A stretch of DNA of 5,864 nt from DAOVRL01 sp964459805 (lineage in GTDB: Bacteria; Planctomycetota; Phycisphaerae; Sedimentisphaerales; Anaerobacaceae): assembly GCA_964459805.1 (NCBI GenBank), contig CAYWOD010000216.1, positions 1-5,864 on the forward strand, read 5' to 3'. The notes under the pieces are model-generated. The model was given only the letters and a program-made list of their open reading frames with translations. It was not told the DNA's origin and did not search any database. A program made the translations under genes and the position numbers. Below, piece by piece: positions 1 through 5,833 of this stretch (the first letter of the stretch is position 1; each line of letters begins with the position of its first letter).

Positions 1-124
1 AAAACAAGAGTTACGGATAATATGCCAATTCGCCGAACTCAGAAAGGCGATCCCCTGTTCTGAACCATGCCTATTTTTTCTTTTCTAAGTAGGCTAAACT
101 TCCAATTTTCAAAACTCTTGTTTT
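1..124. repeat. 12-bp inverted repeat pair flanking about 100 bp
   Basis: Bases 1-12 (aaaacaagagtt) are the exact reverse complement of bases 113-124 (aactcttgtttt). The match stops inward at the thirteenth base. It may continue outward, because the left arm is cut by the window edge. The interior (13-112) has no gene. This could be the end pair of a small non-autonomous element or a chance AT-rich match. No flanking target duplication can be checked, because the left flank is not visible. Confidence 0.3.
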
Positions 125-305
125 TGAATTAAAGGTAATTGCCAAAAAACACCGCCCCGCTTTACTGGCAGACCGCCCACAGATCGCTCACAAACCACAC
201 GGATGACACCGCACGTAGCAAAACCGCAATAGAGCAACTGGCCCTACAGCCCAGGAACGCTGCTTACTGAGAAATGTGCCTTTTTCGGATATGCAGGCTC
301 CAAAC
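1..305. other. Gene-free region downstream of gyrB
   Basis: This stretch follows the gyrB stop codon. I see no coding sequence with a credible start and length, no tRNA-like cloverleaf and no classical terminator: no GC-rich stem is directly followed by a T-run on the minus strand. It does contain a 12-base perfect inverted repeat (1-12 against 113-124) and an AT-only hairpin (108-114 pairing with 122-128). A short reading frame at 22-63 would encode only 13 residues and is not supported as a gene. Where gyrB transcription ends cannot be decided from this sequence. Confidence 0.6.
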
Positions 306-2786
306 TTATATGTCGAGGTTCTGCACCTCCAAAGCGTGGTCACGGATGAAATTCCGCCGTTTCTCAACGTCGCCCCCCATCAATATACTAAACAGCCTGT
401 CAGCCTCGCCCGCATCGTCCAGCTTAACGCTCAGCAGCGTCCGCGTCTCCGGGTTCATCGTAGTTTCCCACAACTGATCGGCGTTCATCTCGCCCAGACC
501 CTTGAAACGTTTTATTTCGATCCCTTTGCCCCCAATCTGCCGGATAGCAGAGCATACATCCCCTAACGAGGCCACCTCGTACTCGTCCTCACCGTGGATA
601 AGCTGGAACTTCGTCGGAAGCGCCTCGCCGGAAACAGCCTGGCTGCCCTTCAGCAGAAAATCCCTCAAATCCAGACCGAACTGCTTCTTGAGCTGCTTGC
701 TTATCTCATTGATTCGCTCAACCTCGTGAAGCTCCTCGGCCGCAACACCTTCGTCCTCTTCGCCTTCAGCCGAGGCCTTGATCCGGTCTTTCAGCTTGTC
801 AACGCGCTTCTCGTATTTGTCAACGTCGTAAAAAAAATCGTCCTCTTTACCTTCGACTAAGATGCGAAACTGCGGAAGCCCGCCTTTCGACGGATCATAA
901 TGGGTCTCAACAAAATCGGCAAAGTTGATCCCACGCCGGCTCAATACCCCGATAATCCGCTCCGCCTCGGCCAACATCTTCACGAGCTCCCCCAGATCCT
1001 TGTCCGAAACATCCTTTGGCTTGCTCCTCTTTGTCTCTTTCGCTTTCTTTGTTTTTTTGGCTTTCTTGCCGTTCCTGATGACCAGTTCCGTCCCTGCCAG
1101 CCCACGCGTAATCATACGCTTGCGCATTTGATTCTCGCTCAGGACATATTCGGATTTTTTCTGCCCCTTCACCCTTATCTCGTACAGGGGCGGCTGGGCG
1201 ATATAGATCATCTCGCTGTTAAACAACTGCGGCATCTGCCTGAAGAAAAACGTCAGCAGCAGCGTACGAATATGGGCGCCGTCAACGTCGGCGTCCGTCA
1301 TCAATATCACCTTGCCGTACCGGCATCTGCCTAAATCGAACTCGTCTATCCCGATGCCGGTCCCAAGTGCGCTGATAATAGTCCGGATCTCGTCATGCGC
1401 CAGCATCTTCTCCAGTCGCGCCTTCTCAACGTTCAGAATCTTACCCTTAAGAGGCAAAATCGCCTGGATATTCCTGTCCCGACCCGCCTTGGCTGAGCCG
1501 CCCGCCGAATCACCCTCAACAATGAAAATCTCCGTGCTCGCCTTCTCCTTGCTTGCGCAGTCCCACAACTTACCCGGAAGGTTCGTCGAGCTAAGCGCCC
1601 CCTTGCGCCTGGTCAGCTCGCGTGCCTTCCTCGCCGCTTCCCTTGCCGCTGCCGCCTGAATAGCCTTGTTCAATATCCGCTTGGCGTCCGCCGGATGCTC
1701 CTCCAAAAAATGACCGAGCTGCTCATTCACCGTCGTCTCAACAAAACTGCCCACCTCCGGATTCGTCAGCCGAACCTTTGTCTGGGCCTCGAAATGCGGA
1801 TCCGCAAGCTTCACCGCCACCACCGCCGTCAAGCCCTCACGCAAATCATCACCGGTCGTCCCCTGCCCGTTCTTCAGCAGCTTGTTATTCTTCGCGTAAT
1901 AGTTCATCGTGCGTGTAAGAGCAGTCCTAAAGCCCGACAGATGCGTCCCTCCGTCGATATTCCGGATATTGTTCGCAAACACCAGCACGTTCTCGGTGTA
2001 CCCGTCGTTGTACTGCATCGCAACCTCGCAGCTCAGCATCGCCTGTTGGTCTTCACGGGCCAGATAGATCGCGTCTCTATGCAGTTTCTCTTTGCCCTCG
2101 TTGAGGTGCTTGACAAACGCCTTAATGCCGTCCTCAAATTCGAAAACCCCTCTTTTTTTGACCGTATCGTCCCTAAAACTAATCTTGATACCCGCGTTCA
2201 GATATGCCATCTCACGTATTCGTTTGAGGAGCGTATCGTATTGAAACTCCGCATCGCCGAAAATTTCCACGTCGGGCTTAAACGTGATCTTCGTGCCACG
2301 TTTCGTCGTGGTCCCGATCTGCTTGACCGGCGCTTTTGCGATGCCTCTTAGGCACTCGAAATGATAGTGTTTTCCCTCCCGATAAACATCCGCTTCGAGC
2401 CATTCACTAAGGGCATTGACCACGCTGACGCCCACACCGTGTAGCCCGCCGGCCACCTTATAACTATCGCTGTCAAACTTACCCCCCGCGTGCAGTTTCG
2501 TCAGAACCACCTCCAGAGCGCTGGTCTTTGCCTCCTTGTGCTCCTCGATCGGAATTCCCCGCCCGTCATCCTCCACCGTACAGCTTCCATCGGCATGAAT
2601 CCGCACGCTGACATTCTCGCAGAACCCCGCCATCGCTTCGTCTATCGAGTTGTCCAGCACCTCATAAACCAGATGGTGCAGACCGCCGGCGCCGCGGTCC
2701 CCGATGTACATATCAGGCCGTTTGCGAACCGCCTGAATACCTCCCAGTATCTTTATCTTGCTTGCATCGTACTTGTGTTCCTTCAT
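306..2786 (-). CDS. gyrB: DNA gyrase subunit B (ATPase and TOPRIM subunit)
   Basis: This is the ATP-hydrolysing subunit of type IIA topoisomerase. With GyrA it introduces negative supercoils in the cytoplasm. From the ATG at 2786 the protein has 826 residues. Catalytic positions then fall at exactly the E. coli numbers: E42 and N46 (EVLDNSIDE), D73 (DDGRGIP), K103, the glycine-rich ATP lid AGGLHGVG (112-119), the QTK loop with K337, and TOPRIM E424 (VEGDSAGGSA) with D498/D500/D502 (TDADVDGAH). R136, D426 and K447 are also present. Domains in order: GHKL ATPase about 1-220, transducer about 221-392, TOPRIM about 418-540, a Gram-negative-type insert about 555-750 that opens with a lysine-rich tract (574-591), and the C-terminal FKGLGEMNADQLWETTMNP block (761-779). 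The frame is open to a TTG at 2819, just after a TAG, but the residue alignment favours the ATG. A purine stretch (AGAGAG) lies five bases upstream as a weak ribosome site. It is last in the dnaN-DUF721-gyrB series. Confidence 0.98.
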   Translation of the reverse strand: MKEHKYDASKIKILGGIQAVRKRPDMYIGDRGAGGLHHLVYEVLDNSIDEAMAGFCENVSVRIHADGSCTVEDDGRGIPIEEHKEAKTSALEVVLTKLHAGGKFDSDSYKVAGGLHGVGVSVVNALSEWLEADVYREGKHYHFECLRGIAKAPVKQIGTTTKRGTKITFKPDVEIFGDAEFQYDTLLKRIREMAYLNAGIKISFRDDTVKKRGVFEFEDGIKAFVKHLNEGKEKLHRDAIYLAREDQQAMLSCEVAMQYNDGYTENVLVFANNIRNIDGGTHLSGFRTALTRTMNYYAKNNKLLKNGQGTTGDDLREGLTAVVAVKLADPHFEAQTKVRLTNPEVGSFVETTVNEQLGHFLEEHPADAKRILNKAIQAAAAREAARKARELTRRKGALSSTNLPGKLWDCASKEKASTEIFIVEGDSAGGSAKAGRDRNIQAILPLKGKILNVEKARLEKMLAHDEIRTIISALGTGIGIDEFDLGRCRYGKVILMTDADVDGAHIRTLLLTFFFRQMPQLFNSEMIYIAQPPLYEIRVKGQKKSEYVLSENQMRKRMITRGLAGTELVIRNGKKAKKTKKAKETKRSKPKDVSDKDLGELVKMLAEAERIIGVLSRRGINFADFVETHYDPSKGGLPQFRILVEGKEDDFFYDVDKYEKRVDKLKDRIKASAEGEEDEGVAAEELHEVERINEISKQLKKQFGLDLRDFLLKGSQAVSGEALPTKFQLIHGEDEYEVASLGDVCSAIRQIGGKGIEIKRFKGLGEMNADQLWETTMNPETRTLLSVKLDDAGEADRLFSILMGGDVEKRRNFIRDHALEVQNLDI

Positions 2787-2875
2787 ATCTGCTCTCTGTC
2801 TGCTACTGATCTGGCACAACTAATTGCAAATCTCTGTCCGTTTTTCCTTCTGCTTGCTCACTAACGAAACCTTGT

Positions 2876-3220
2876 TCAGCCCACAACGAACTTGACGCTC
2901 TTTAGCCGAGCTTGTGGGCATTGCCGCTGCATCTCTTCCAGAAGCTCCGAACTGCACAATTGCAATTCGTACTTATACGAAGGCGAATCCACCCGCACCT
3001 TCAACTGCCCCCCCGATATATCGACAACCTCACAGTGCCGGCAAAGCTCACCCGGCAGAATCTCGCTCCATATCTGGGCTACCGCGCCGAACCTGGACTG
3101 CCGCGGCGAAATCTGCTCGGCCATAACCCGCTGCACTACCTCGCCCAGTCGTACCGCCCCATTTGCTCGCCGTCCTCTACGCCCACCGCGCACACGATCT
3201 AATTGTCCGCCTCTATTCAT
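2876..3220 (-). CDS. dciA: DUF721 family protein, DciA-like helicase operator
   Basis: A protein of 114 residues. From about residue 25 it matches the DUF721 pattern: a helix (LGEVVQRVMAEQ), a conserved tryptophan (W51 in QIWSEILPGELCRHC), then the strand 'GGQLKVRVDSPSYKYEL' (70-86) and a terminal 'LLEEMQRQ...LKSVKF' segment, consistent with a KH-like fold. The family includes DciA, the loader/operator of the replicative helicase in bacteria that lack DnaC or DnaI; this assignment is family knowledge. A DUF721 gene just before gyrB is a common arrangement and supports it. The N-terminus (3-24) is rich in Arg and Gly (RGGRRGRR), probably disordered and nucleic-acid binding (inference). An in-frame TAG two codons upstream (3224-3226) excludes a longer start. 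The ribosome site is weak. Spacers are 59 bases to dnaN and 89 to gyrB. A direct role as DciA is likely but not proven by sequence. Confidence 0.82.
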   Translation of the reverse strand: MNRGGQLDRVRGGRRGRRANGAVRLGEVVQRVMAEQISPRQSRFGAVAQIWSEILPGELCRHCEVVDISGGQLKVRVDSPSYKYELQLCSSELLEEMQRQCPQARLKSVKFVVG

Positions 3221-3234
3221 AACCTATCTCATAC

Positions 3235-3251
3235 CTCGTCTATCGGACGAG
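3235..3251. promoter_or_regulatory. Hairpin in the dnaN-dciA spacer
   Basis: CTCGTC (3235-3240) pairs perfectly with GACGAG (3246-3251) around a five-base loop, ending 14 bases before the ATG of the DUF721 gene. It has no T-run, so it is not a classical terminator. If the genes are co-transcribed it would lie in the mRNA next to the initiation site and could affect translation or processing. That role is inference. Confidence 0.35.
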
Positions 3252-3279
3252 ATGCAATTGGCGATTCAAAAAATTCGAG

Positions 3280-4383
3280 CTACCCCAAGTTGATCGGCAT
3301 CAGCACATACAGAAAATTCGTTCCGCTCTTTATCACCCCCGGCCTGTCCGCCTGACCGAGTTCAAGTTCGAATTCCGGGGTCCTTATAACCCGCAGAACA
3401 TCCATCAAAAACTGTGGATTAAACCCGATTTCAATCGGCTCGCCTCTATAGTCAATCGCCATATCGACTTGCGCATCGCCCATCTCGGGCGCCCTGCACG
3501 AGAACACAAGCTTGTCTTTTTCCACCGCTAACTTGATCCCTCTCGATTCCTCGCTCGTCAGCAGCGCAGAACGCCGAACCGCGCTCAGCGTCGCCTCCGT
3601 CGATAAGGTCAGCTTCTTGTCGTGATCGCTCGGGATAATGTCTTCATACTTCGGGAAGTTCCCTTCCACCAGATTCGAGCTTATGACCACGTTCGCGCAG
3701 CTTATCAGAATCTGGTTATCGACCAGCTTAACCGCCACCGTGTCTTTCTCGCTGCTGCCGACCTTATCAAAAAGCCCCATCGTCTTGGCCGGTACTATTA
3801 TACCCTCAGCCTTGTCCTTTCCCGGCGCCGAGGCGACTTTGACCCTGCACCGCGCCAGCCTCCTGCCGTCGGTGGCAACCATCATCAGCTTCTTGTCCTT
3901 GATCTCCCACAAAATACCGTTGATCGCATATCGGCTGCTCTCTCTCGCAGTAGCGAACAAACACTGCTCAATCCCACCCTGAAGCTCGCCAAGAGCAATC
4001 TCAATATCAGCCTCGCCCTCAAAACCAGGCACGGTGGGGAACTGGCCCGGCTCATGACCGTAAATCGTAAAGTGGCTGTCGGCGCCTCTTATCTCGCACG
4101 TGCCCTCGGCCGCCTCCAACAGCAAGACCTCATCAACGCTCTCGCGCACTATCCCCGCCAGCCGGTCCGCCGGGACTATTACCTCGCCAGGCTCCTCGAC
4201 CTGGACCTCCGAGGCCACATAGCTGATCCCGACCTCCAGGTCAGTCGCGCATATCCTGGCCTCTTTCTCATCCGCCGTGATTTGAACGCACTGCAATATC
4301 GGCTTGGGAGTCCGGCTCGGCACAACCGACGTCAGCAGCCCCAAAGCCTCCGCAAGCGCCGCCCTGTTAAAGTTCACCTTCAT
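3280..4383 (-). CDS. dnaN: DNA polymerase III beta subunit (sliding clamp)
   Basis: This is the ring-shaped dimeric processivity factor that encircles DNA and tethers polymerase III and other clamp-binding proteins. At 367 residues it is the usual length. The three tandem clamp domains are present: about 1-120, 128-245 and 247-367. Recognisable blocks are FATARESSRYAINGILWE (143-160, domain 2 entry), ATDGRRLA (170-177), EGNFPKYEDIIP (240-251, the domain 2/3 junction lining the partner-binding pocket) and the C-terminal YVLMPINLG, equivalent to the YVVMPMRL end of the E. coli clamp, with one extra glycine. The ATG at 4383 is preceded by AGGGG six bases upstream and by an in-frame TAG two codons upstream, which fixes the start. 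It is the first gene of the replication cluster, with no dnaA directly upstream and no recF downstream. Confidence 0.97.
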   Translation of the reverse strand: MKVNFNRAALAEALGLLTSVVPSRTPKPILQCVQITADEKEARICATDLEVGISYVASEVQVEEPGEVIVPADRLAGIVRESVDEVLLLEAAEGTCEIRGADSHFTIYGHEPGQFPTVPGFEGEADIEIALGELQGGIEQCLFATARESSRYAINGILWEIKDKKLMMVATDGRRLARCRVKVASAPGKDKAEGIIVPAKTMGLFDKVGSSEKDTVAVKLVDNQILISCANVVISSNLVEGNFPKYEDIIPSDHDKKLTLSTEATLSAVRRSALLTSEESRGIKLAVEKDKLVFSCRAPEMGDAQVDMAIDYRGEPIEIGFNPQFLMDVLRVIRTPEFELELGQADRPGVIKSGTNFLYVLMPINLG

Positions 4384-4389
4384 AATCTA

Positions 4390-4394
4390 CCCCT
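4390..4394 (-). promoter_or_regulatory. Ribosome binding site of dnaN
   Basis: On the minus strand the sequence reads AGGGG-TAGATT-ATG, a good Shine-Dalgarno core six bases before the start codon. It is the clearest ribosome site in the window; those of the two downstream genes are much weaker. Confidence 0.7.
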
Positions 4395-4453
4395 GCGTTA
4401 CAATGTCAAAACACTAAAACTACCACACCTTCACCCCCCGAACCCACCTGCAC

Positions 4454-4482
4454 AGTGTACACCTAAACCTCCACCCCCACAA
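4454..4482 (-). promoter_or_regulatory. Weak candidate sigma-70 promoter for dnaN
   Basis: On the minus strand TTGTGG (4482-4477) is separated by 17 bases from TACACT (4459-4454), about 70 bases upstream of the dnaN ATG. Spacing is ideal, but the -35 matches only three of six consensus bases and the -10 four of six. It is the best candidate I could find, and it may be chance. Confidence 0.2.
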
Positions 4483-4568
4483 TCTTTTTTCCGAAAAAAC
4501 CACCCCAGCCCCCCACTGACTTTTCTGGCACGACGTAATCTTTTCGATGACAAGGTGTTACACTCGTT

Positions 4569-4596
4569 TGTCATTCTGAGCGATAGCGAAGAATCT
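4569..4596. repeat. REP-like palindromic repeat, copy A
   Basis: TGTCATTCTGAGCG followed by ATAGCGAAGAATCT. It folds as a five-pair stem (4573-4577 with 4590-4594), then tandem G-A/A-G mismatches, two GC pairs and a GATA loop. It shares its flanks (TGTCAT and ATCT) and GAGCG...AGCGA core with copy B at 4706-4732. This kind of sequence is familiar to me as a dispersed intergenic repeat in many environmental genomes, often seen as spurious 'LSDSEES' peptides. Confidence 0.6.
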
Positions 4597-4612
4597 GGGT
4601 TACAGCGGTAGC

Positions 4613-4627
4613 GTGTGCACCGCGCAC
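4613..4627. repeat. Short hairpin between the REP-like copies
   Basis: GTGTGC (4613-4618) pairs with GCGCAC (4622-4627), with one G-T wobble and a three-base loop. It lies 16 bases beyond repeat copy A, so it may be part of the same composite intergenic repeat. It has no T-run on either side. Confidence 0.35.
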
Positions 4628-4645
4628 CACTTCTCAAGAACGTAG

Positions 4646-4663
4646 GATGGGCTTCAGCCCATC
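4646..4663. repeat. GATGGGC-TTCA-GCCCATC hairpin
   Basis: A seven-pair perfect stem (4646-4652 with 4657-4663) around a TTCA tetraloop, extended by one G-T wobble. On either strand it lacks the T-run of an intrinsic terminator. Hairpins of the type 'GGGCTTCAGCCC' are familiar as dispersed intergenic repeats, so I list it as a repeat. It could still end or stabilise the GLUG-gene transcript. Confidence 0.45.
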
Positions 4664-4705
4664 TAATTCCAATCAGAAGAATCTCTGCGTGCTCCGCGTC
4701 CTCCC

Positions 4706-4732
4706 TGTCATCCCGAGCGAAGCGAGGGATCT
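4706..4732. repeat. REP-like palindromic repeat, copy B
   Basis: TGTCATCCCGAGCG followed by AAGCGAGGGATCT. It folds as copy A does: a five-pair stem (4710-4714 with 4726-4730), tandem G-A/A-G mismatches, two GC pairs and a GAA loop. Two outer pairs that are T-A in copy A are C-G here, so pairing is kept despite the changes. It lies about 60 bases downstream of the GLUG-protein stop codon, where it would sit in that gene's 3' transcript end. Spurious 'IPSEARDL' peptides are its usual protein-level trace. Confidence 0.6.
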
Positions 4733-4790
4733 AGCCTGTCATGCGAGACAACGCTTCATGCTCCATTGGTGCGTTCGCGGAATGCCCGAA

Positions 4791-5819
4791 TCATCTCCCG
4801 CTCAGCCACTCTTCGCAGAAGATCATCAAATCGCCAAATCCGATCCCGTCTTCATCGTCCAGATTCACAGCCCCGCCCTCGGCCGTCCCCCAGAAACCCC
4901 CAAAATGGCCAAAATCCTCCAGCCCCACGCCATCGGGACAAACCCAGTCCGCCGAAGGAATCTGCCAGACAAAACGCGGATAATTCGTAACCTCACAGAT
5001 GTCCCATACGTATAGAAAATCCCATCCCGCTGAAGTGAAGGTGCTTTGAGTCTTCATTTCTGCCGTGTCTTTTGGCGTCCCGCCGTCGCTCGTTGTCCAC
5101 CCGGAGGTGTTCACATCCCAGAAACTGTCGTCGATACTACCATAATTATTCCCCACTAAGCCGCCGCCGTAATCACCCAAGAAGTTCACCACCAAGCCTG
5201 TCGAATAGCAGGCAGTGATAGTGGCGTTGTTTTCTCCGACCAGGCCGCCAACGCAATCACCATGGAAGGCCCCCGCTGAGCCTATCGAATAACAACTCGC
5301 GATATTGCCTTCATTATATCCCACCAGCCCCCCGACGTAATTACCCCACAAGCTCCTCACCAAGCCTGTCGAATAGCAGGCAGTGATAACGCCGCGGTTT
5401 ATCCCCGCCAGGCCGCCGCCATAAGAATCCCCGGTTACGGACGCGGTCGAACAACAGTTGCTGAGAGCCCCGTAGTAGTTGACTCCAACCAGACCACCCA
5501 CTTGGCTACCTCCAGTCACAAAACCTGTCGCATAGCAGTCACTGATAATGGCAGTAGCGGGATGGTTGAACCCCACTAGGCCGCCGACTTCATTATTTCC
5601 GTCCACCCAGCCGGTTGAATAGCAGTTGCTAATAGCGTCGTCGTTCCATCCCACCAAGCCGCCAACATCACGATCTGCATTCACCGACCCAGTCGAATAG
5701 CAGTTGCTAATGGCTCCGTGGTTCCATCCCACCAAGCCGCCAACATCAAAATCTCCATTCACCGACCCGGACGAACAGCAGTTAGTGATAACGCCGTCGT
5801 TAAATCCCGCTAGCCCAAC
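4791..5819 (-). CDS. GLUG-repeat protein with dockerin-like C-terminus, 5' end unresolved
   Basis: A probable secreted or surface repeat protein. Homologous sequence runs from the codon ending at 5819 to the TGA at 4791-4793. It starts with nine GLUG units (core VGGLVG.N....I..CYSTG.V, 25-29 residues each). A linker follows (SFWDVNTSGWTTS, TAEMKTQSTFTSAGWDF, YPRFVWQIPSADW). The tail has two degenerate EF-hand/dockerin-like segments (CPDGVGLEDFGHFGGFW and LDDEDGIGFGDLMIFCEEWL). GLUG function is unknown; the domain occurs in extracellular proteins, including some IgA peptidases. The frame hits a TGA at 5850-5852 and contains no ATG. The only usual alternative start is a GTG at 5762, inside a repeat and therefore implausible. 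No signal peptide is visible. The gene is truncated, frameshifted or joined wrongly near 5813. No catalytic domain is seen, and it has no evident link to the replication genes. Confidence 0.85.
   Translation of the reverse strand, partial: VGLAGFNDGVITNCCSSGSVNGDFDVGGLVGWNHGAISNCYSTGSVNADRDVGGLVGWNDDAISNCYSTGWVDGNNEVGGLVGFNHPATAIISDCYATGFVTGGSQVGGLVGVNYYGALSNCCSTASVTGDSYGGGLAGINRGVITACYSTGLVRSLWGNYVGGLVGYNEGNIASCYSIGSAGAFHGDCVGGLVGENNATITACYSTGLVVNFLGDYGGGLVGNNYGSIDDSFWDVNTSGWTTSDGGTPKDTAEMKTQSTFTSAGWDFLYVWDICEVTNYPRFVWQIPSADWVCPDGVGLEDFGHFGGFWGTAEGGAVNLDDEDGIGFGDLMIFCEEWLSGR
5100..5819 (-). repeat. Nine tandem GLUG-coding repeat units
   Basis: Each unit codes for about 26-29 residues starting VGG or GGG. 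The first unit (from 5819) has lost one glycine (VGLAGFN); the last runs into SFWDVNTSG. DNA similarity is highest at the 5' end: 28 bases are identical between 5643-5670 and 5721-5748, exactly 78 bases (26 codons) apart, and further matches continue at the same period. Units toward the C-terminus are more diverged and two residues longer. Confidence 0.8.
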
Positions 5820-5833
5820 TTTCGCAGTTGGGC
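5813..5833. repeat. 8-bp hairpin at the broken 5' end of the GLUG gene
   Basis: GCCCAACT (5813-5820) pairs perfectly with AGTTGGGC (5826-5833) around TTCGC. It sits exactly where GLUG similarity stops, and is followed to the right by an A/T-rich stretch (5846-5862). It may mark a rearrangement or an assembly/amplification junction. An intrinsic terminator on the plus strand is less likely, because the T-run is more than 20 bases away. Confidence 0.4.

Larger units (their letters stand above)
4384..4790. other. Intergenic region with palindromic repeats and G-rich dnaN leader
   Basis: 407 bases separate the GLUG-protein stop from dnaN. The half next to dnaN (about 4420-4515) is extremely C-rich on the plus strand, so G-rich on the minus strand, and is interrupted by a T6-CCG-A6 palindrome (4485-4499). 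The other half holds two related short palindromes (4569-4596, 4706-4732), two more hairpins (4613-4627, 4646-4663) and a stretch at about 4680-4705 resembling common dispersed intergenic repeats. Reading frames here are short, read through the repeats and look spurious. I see no dnaA gene, no tRNA and no cluster of DnaA boxes. Confidence 0.7.

Noticed and set aside
233..262. Possible terminator stem (CTGGGC...GGCCAG) after gyrB
   Set aside because: The stem has a mismatch in its centre, and the nearest T-run on the minus strand is about 15 bases away, so it does not form an intrinsic terminator.
1695..2351. 218-codon plus-strand frame, with 900-1334 similar, opposite gyrB
   Set aside because: Antisense shadows of an intact, fully motif-supported gyrB. 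They show no domains and no ribosome sites of note.
2787..2819. Upstream TTG start for gyrB adding 11 residues (MCQISSRQRAD)
   Set aside because: Using the ATG at 2786 gives residue numbers matching E. coli GyrB at every catalytic position. The extra residues do not resemble a GyrB N-terminus, and the TTG has no clear ribosome site.
3413..3421. Single DnaA-box-like sequence (TAATCCACA on the minus strand)
   Set aside because: It has one mismatch to the consensus, is isolated and lies inside dnaN coding sequence. There is no cluster of boxes or AT-rich unwinding element nearby.
3622..4611. 990-base plus-strand reading frame (329 codons) opposite dnaN
   Set aside because: It lies almost wholly antisense to a certain dnaN, its composition follows the dnaN codons, it is rich in Arg, His and Pro without any motif, and it ends by reading through the REP-like repeat.
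4431..4637. Short minus-strand frame containing 'CNPDSSLSLRMTN'
   Set aside because: The peptide is the translation of REP-like copy A and the G-rich tract. Such peptides are well-known false genes.
4647..5015. Plus-strand frame containing 'MGFSPSNSNQ' and 'IPSEARDL'
   Set aside because: It translates the hairpin repeat and REP-like copy B, then runs antisense into the GLUG gene. It has no independent support.
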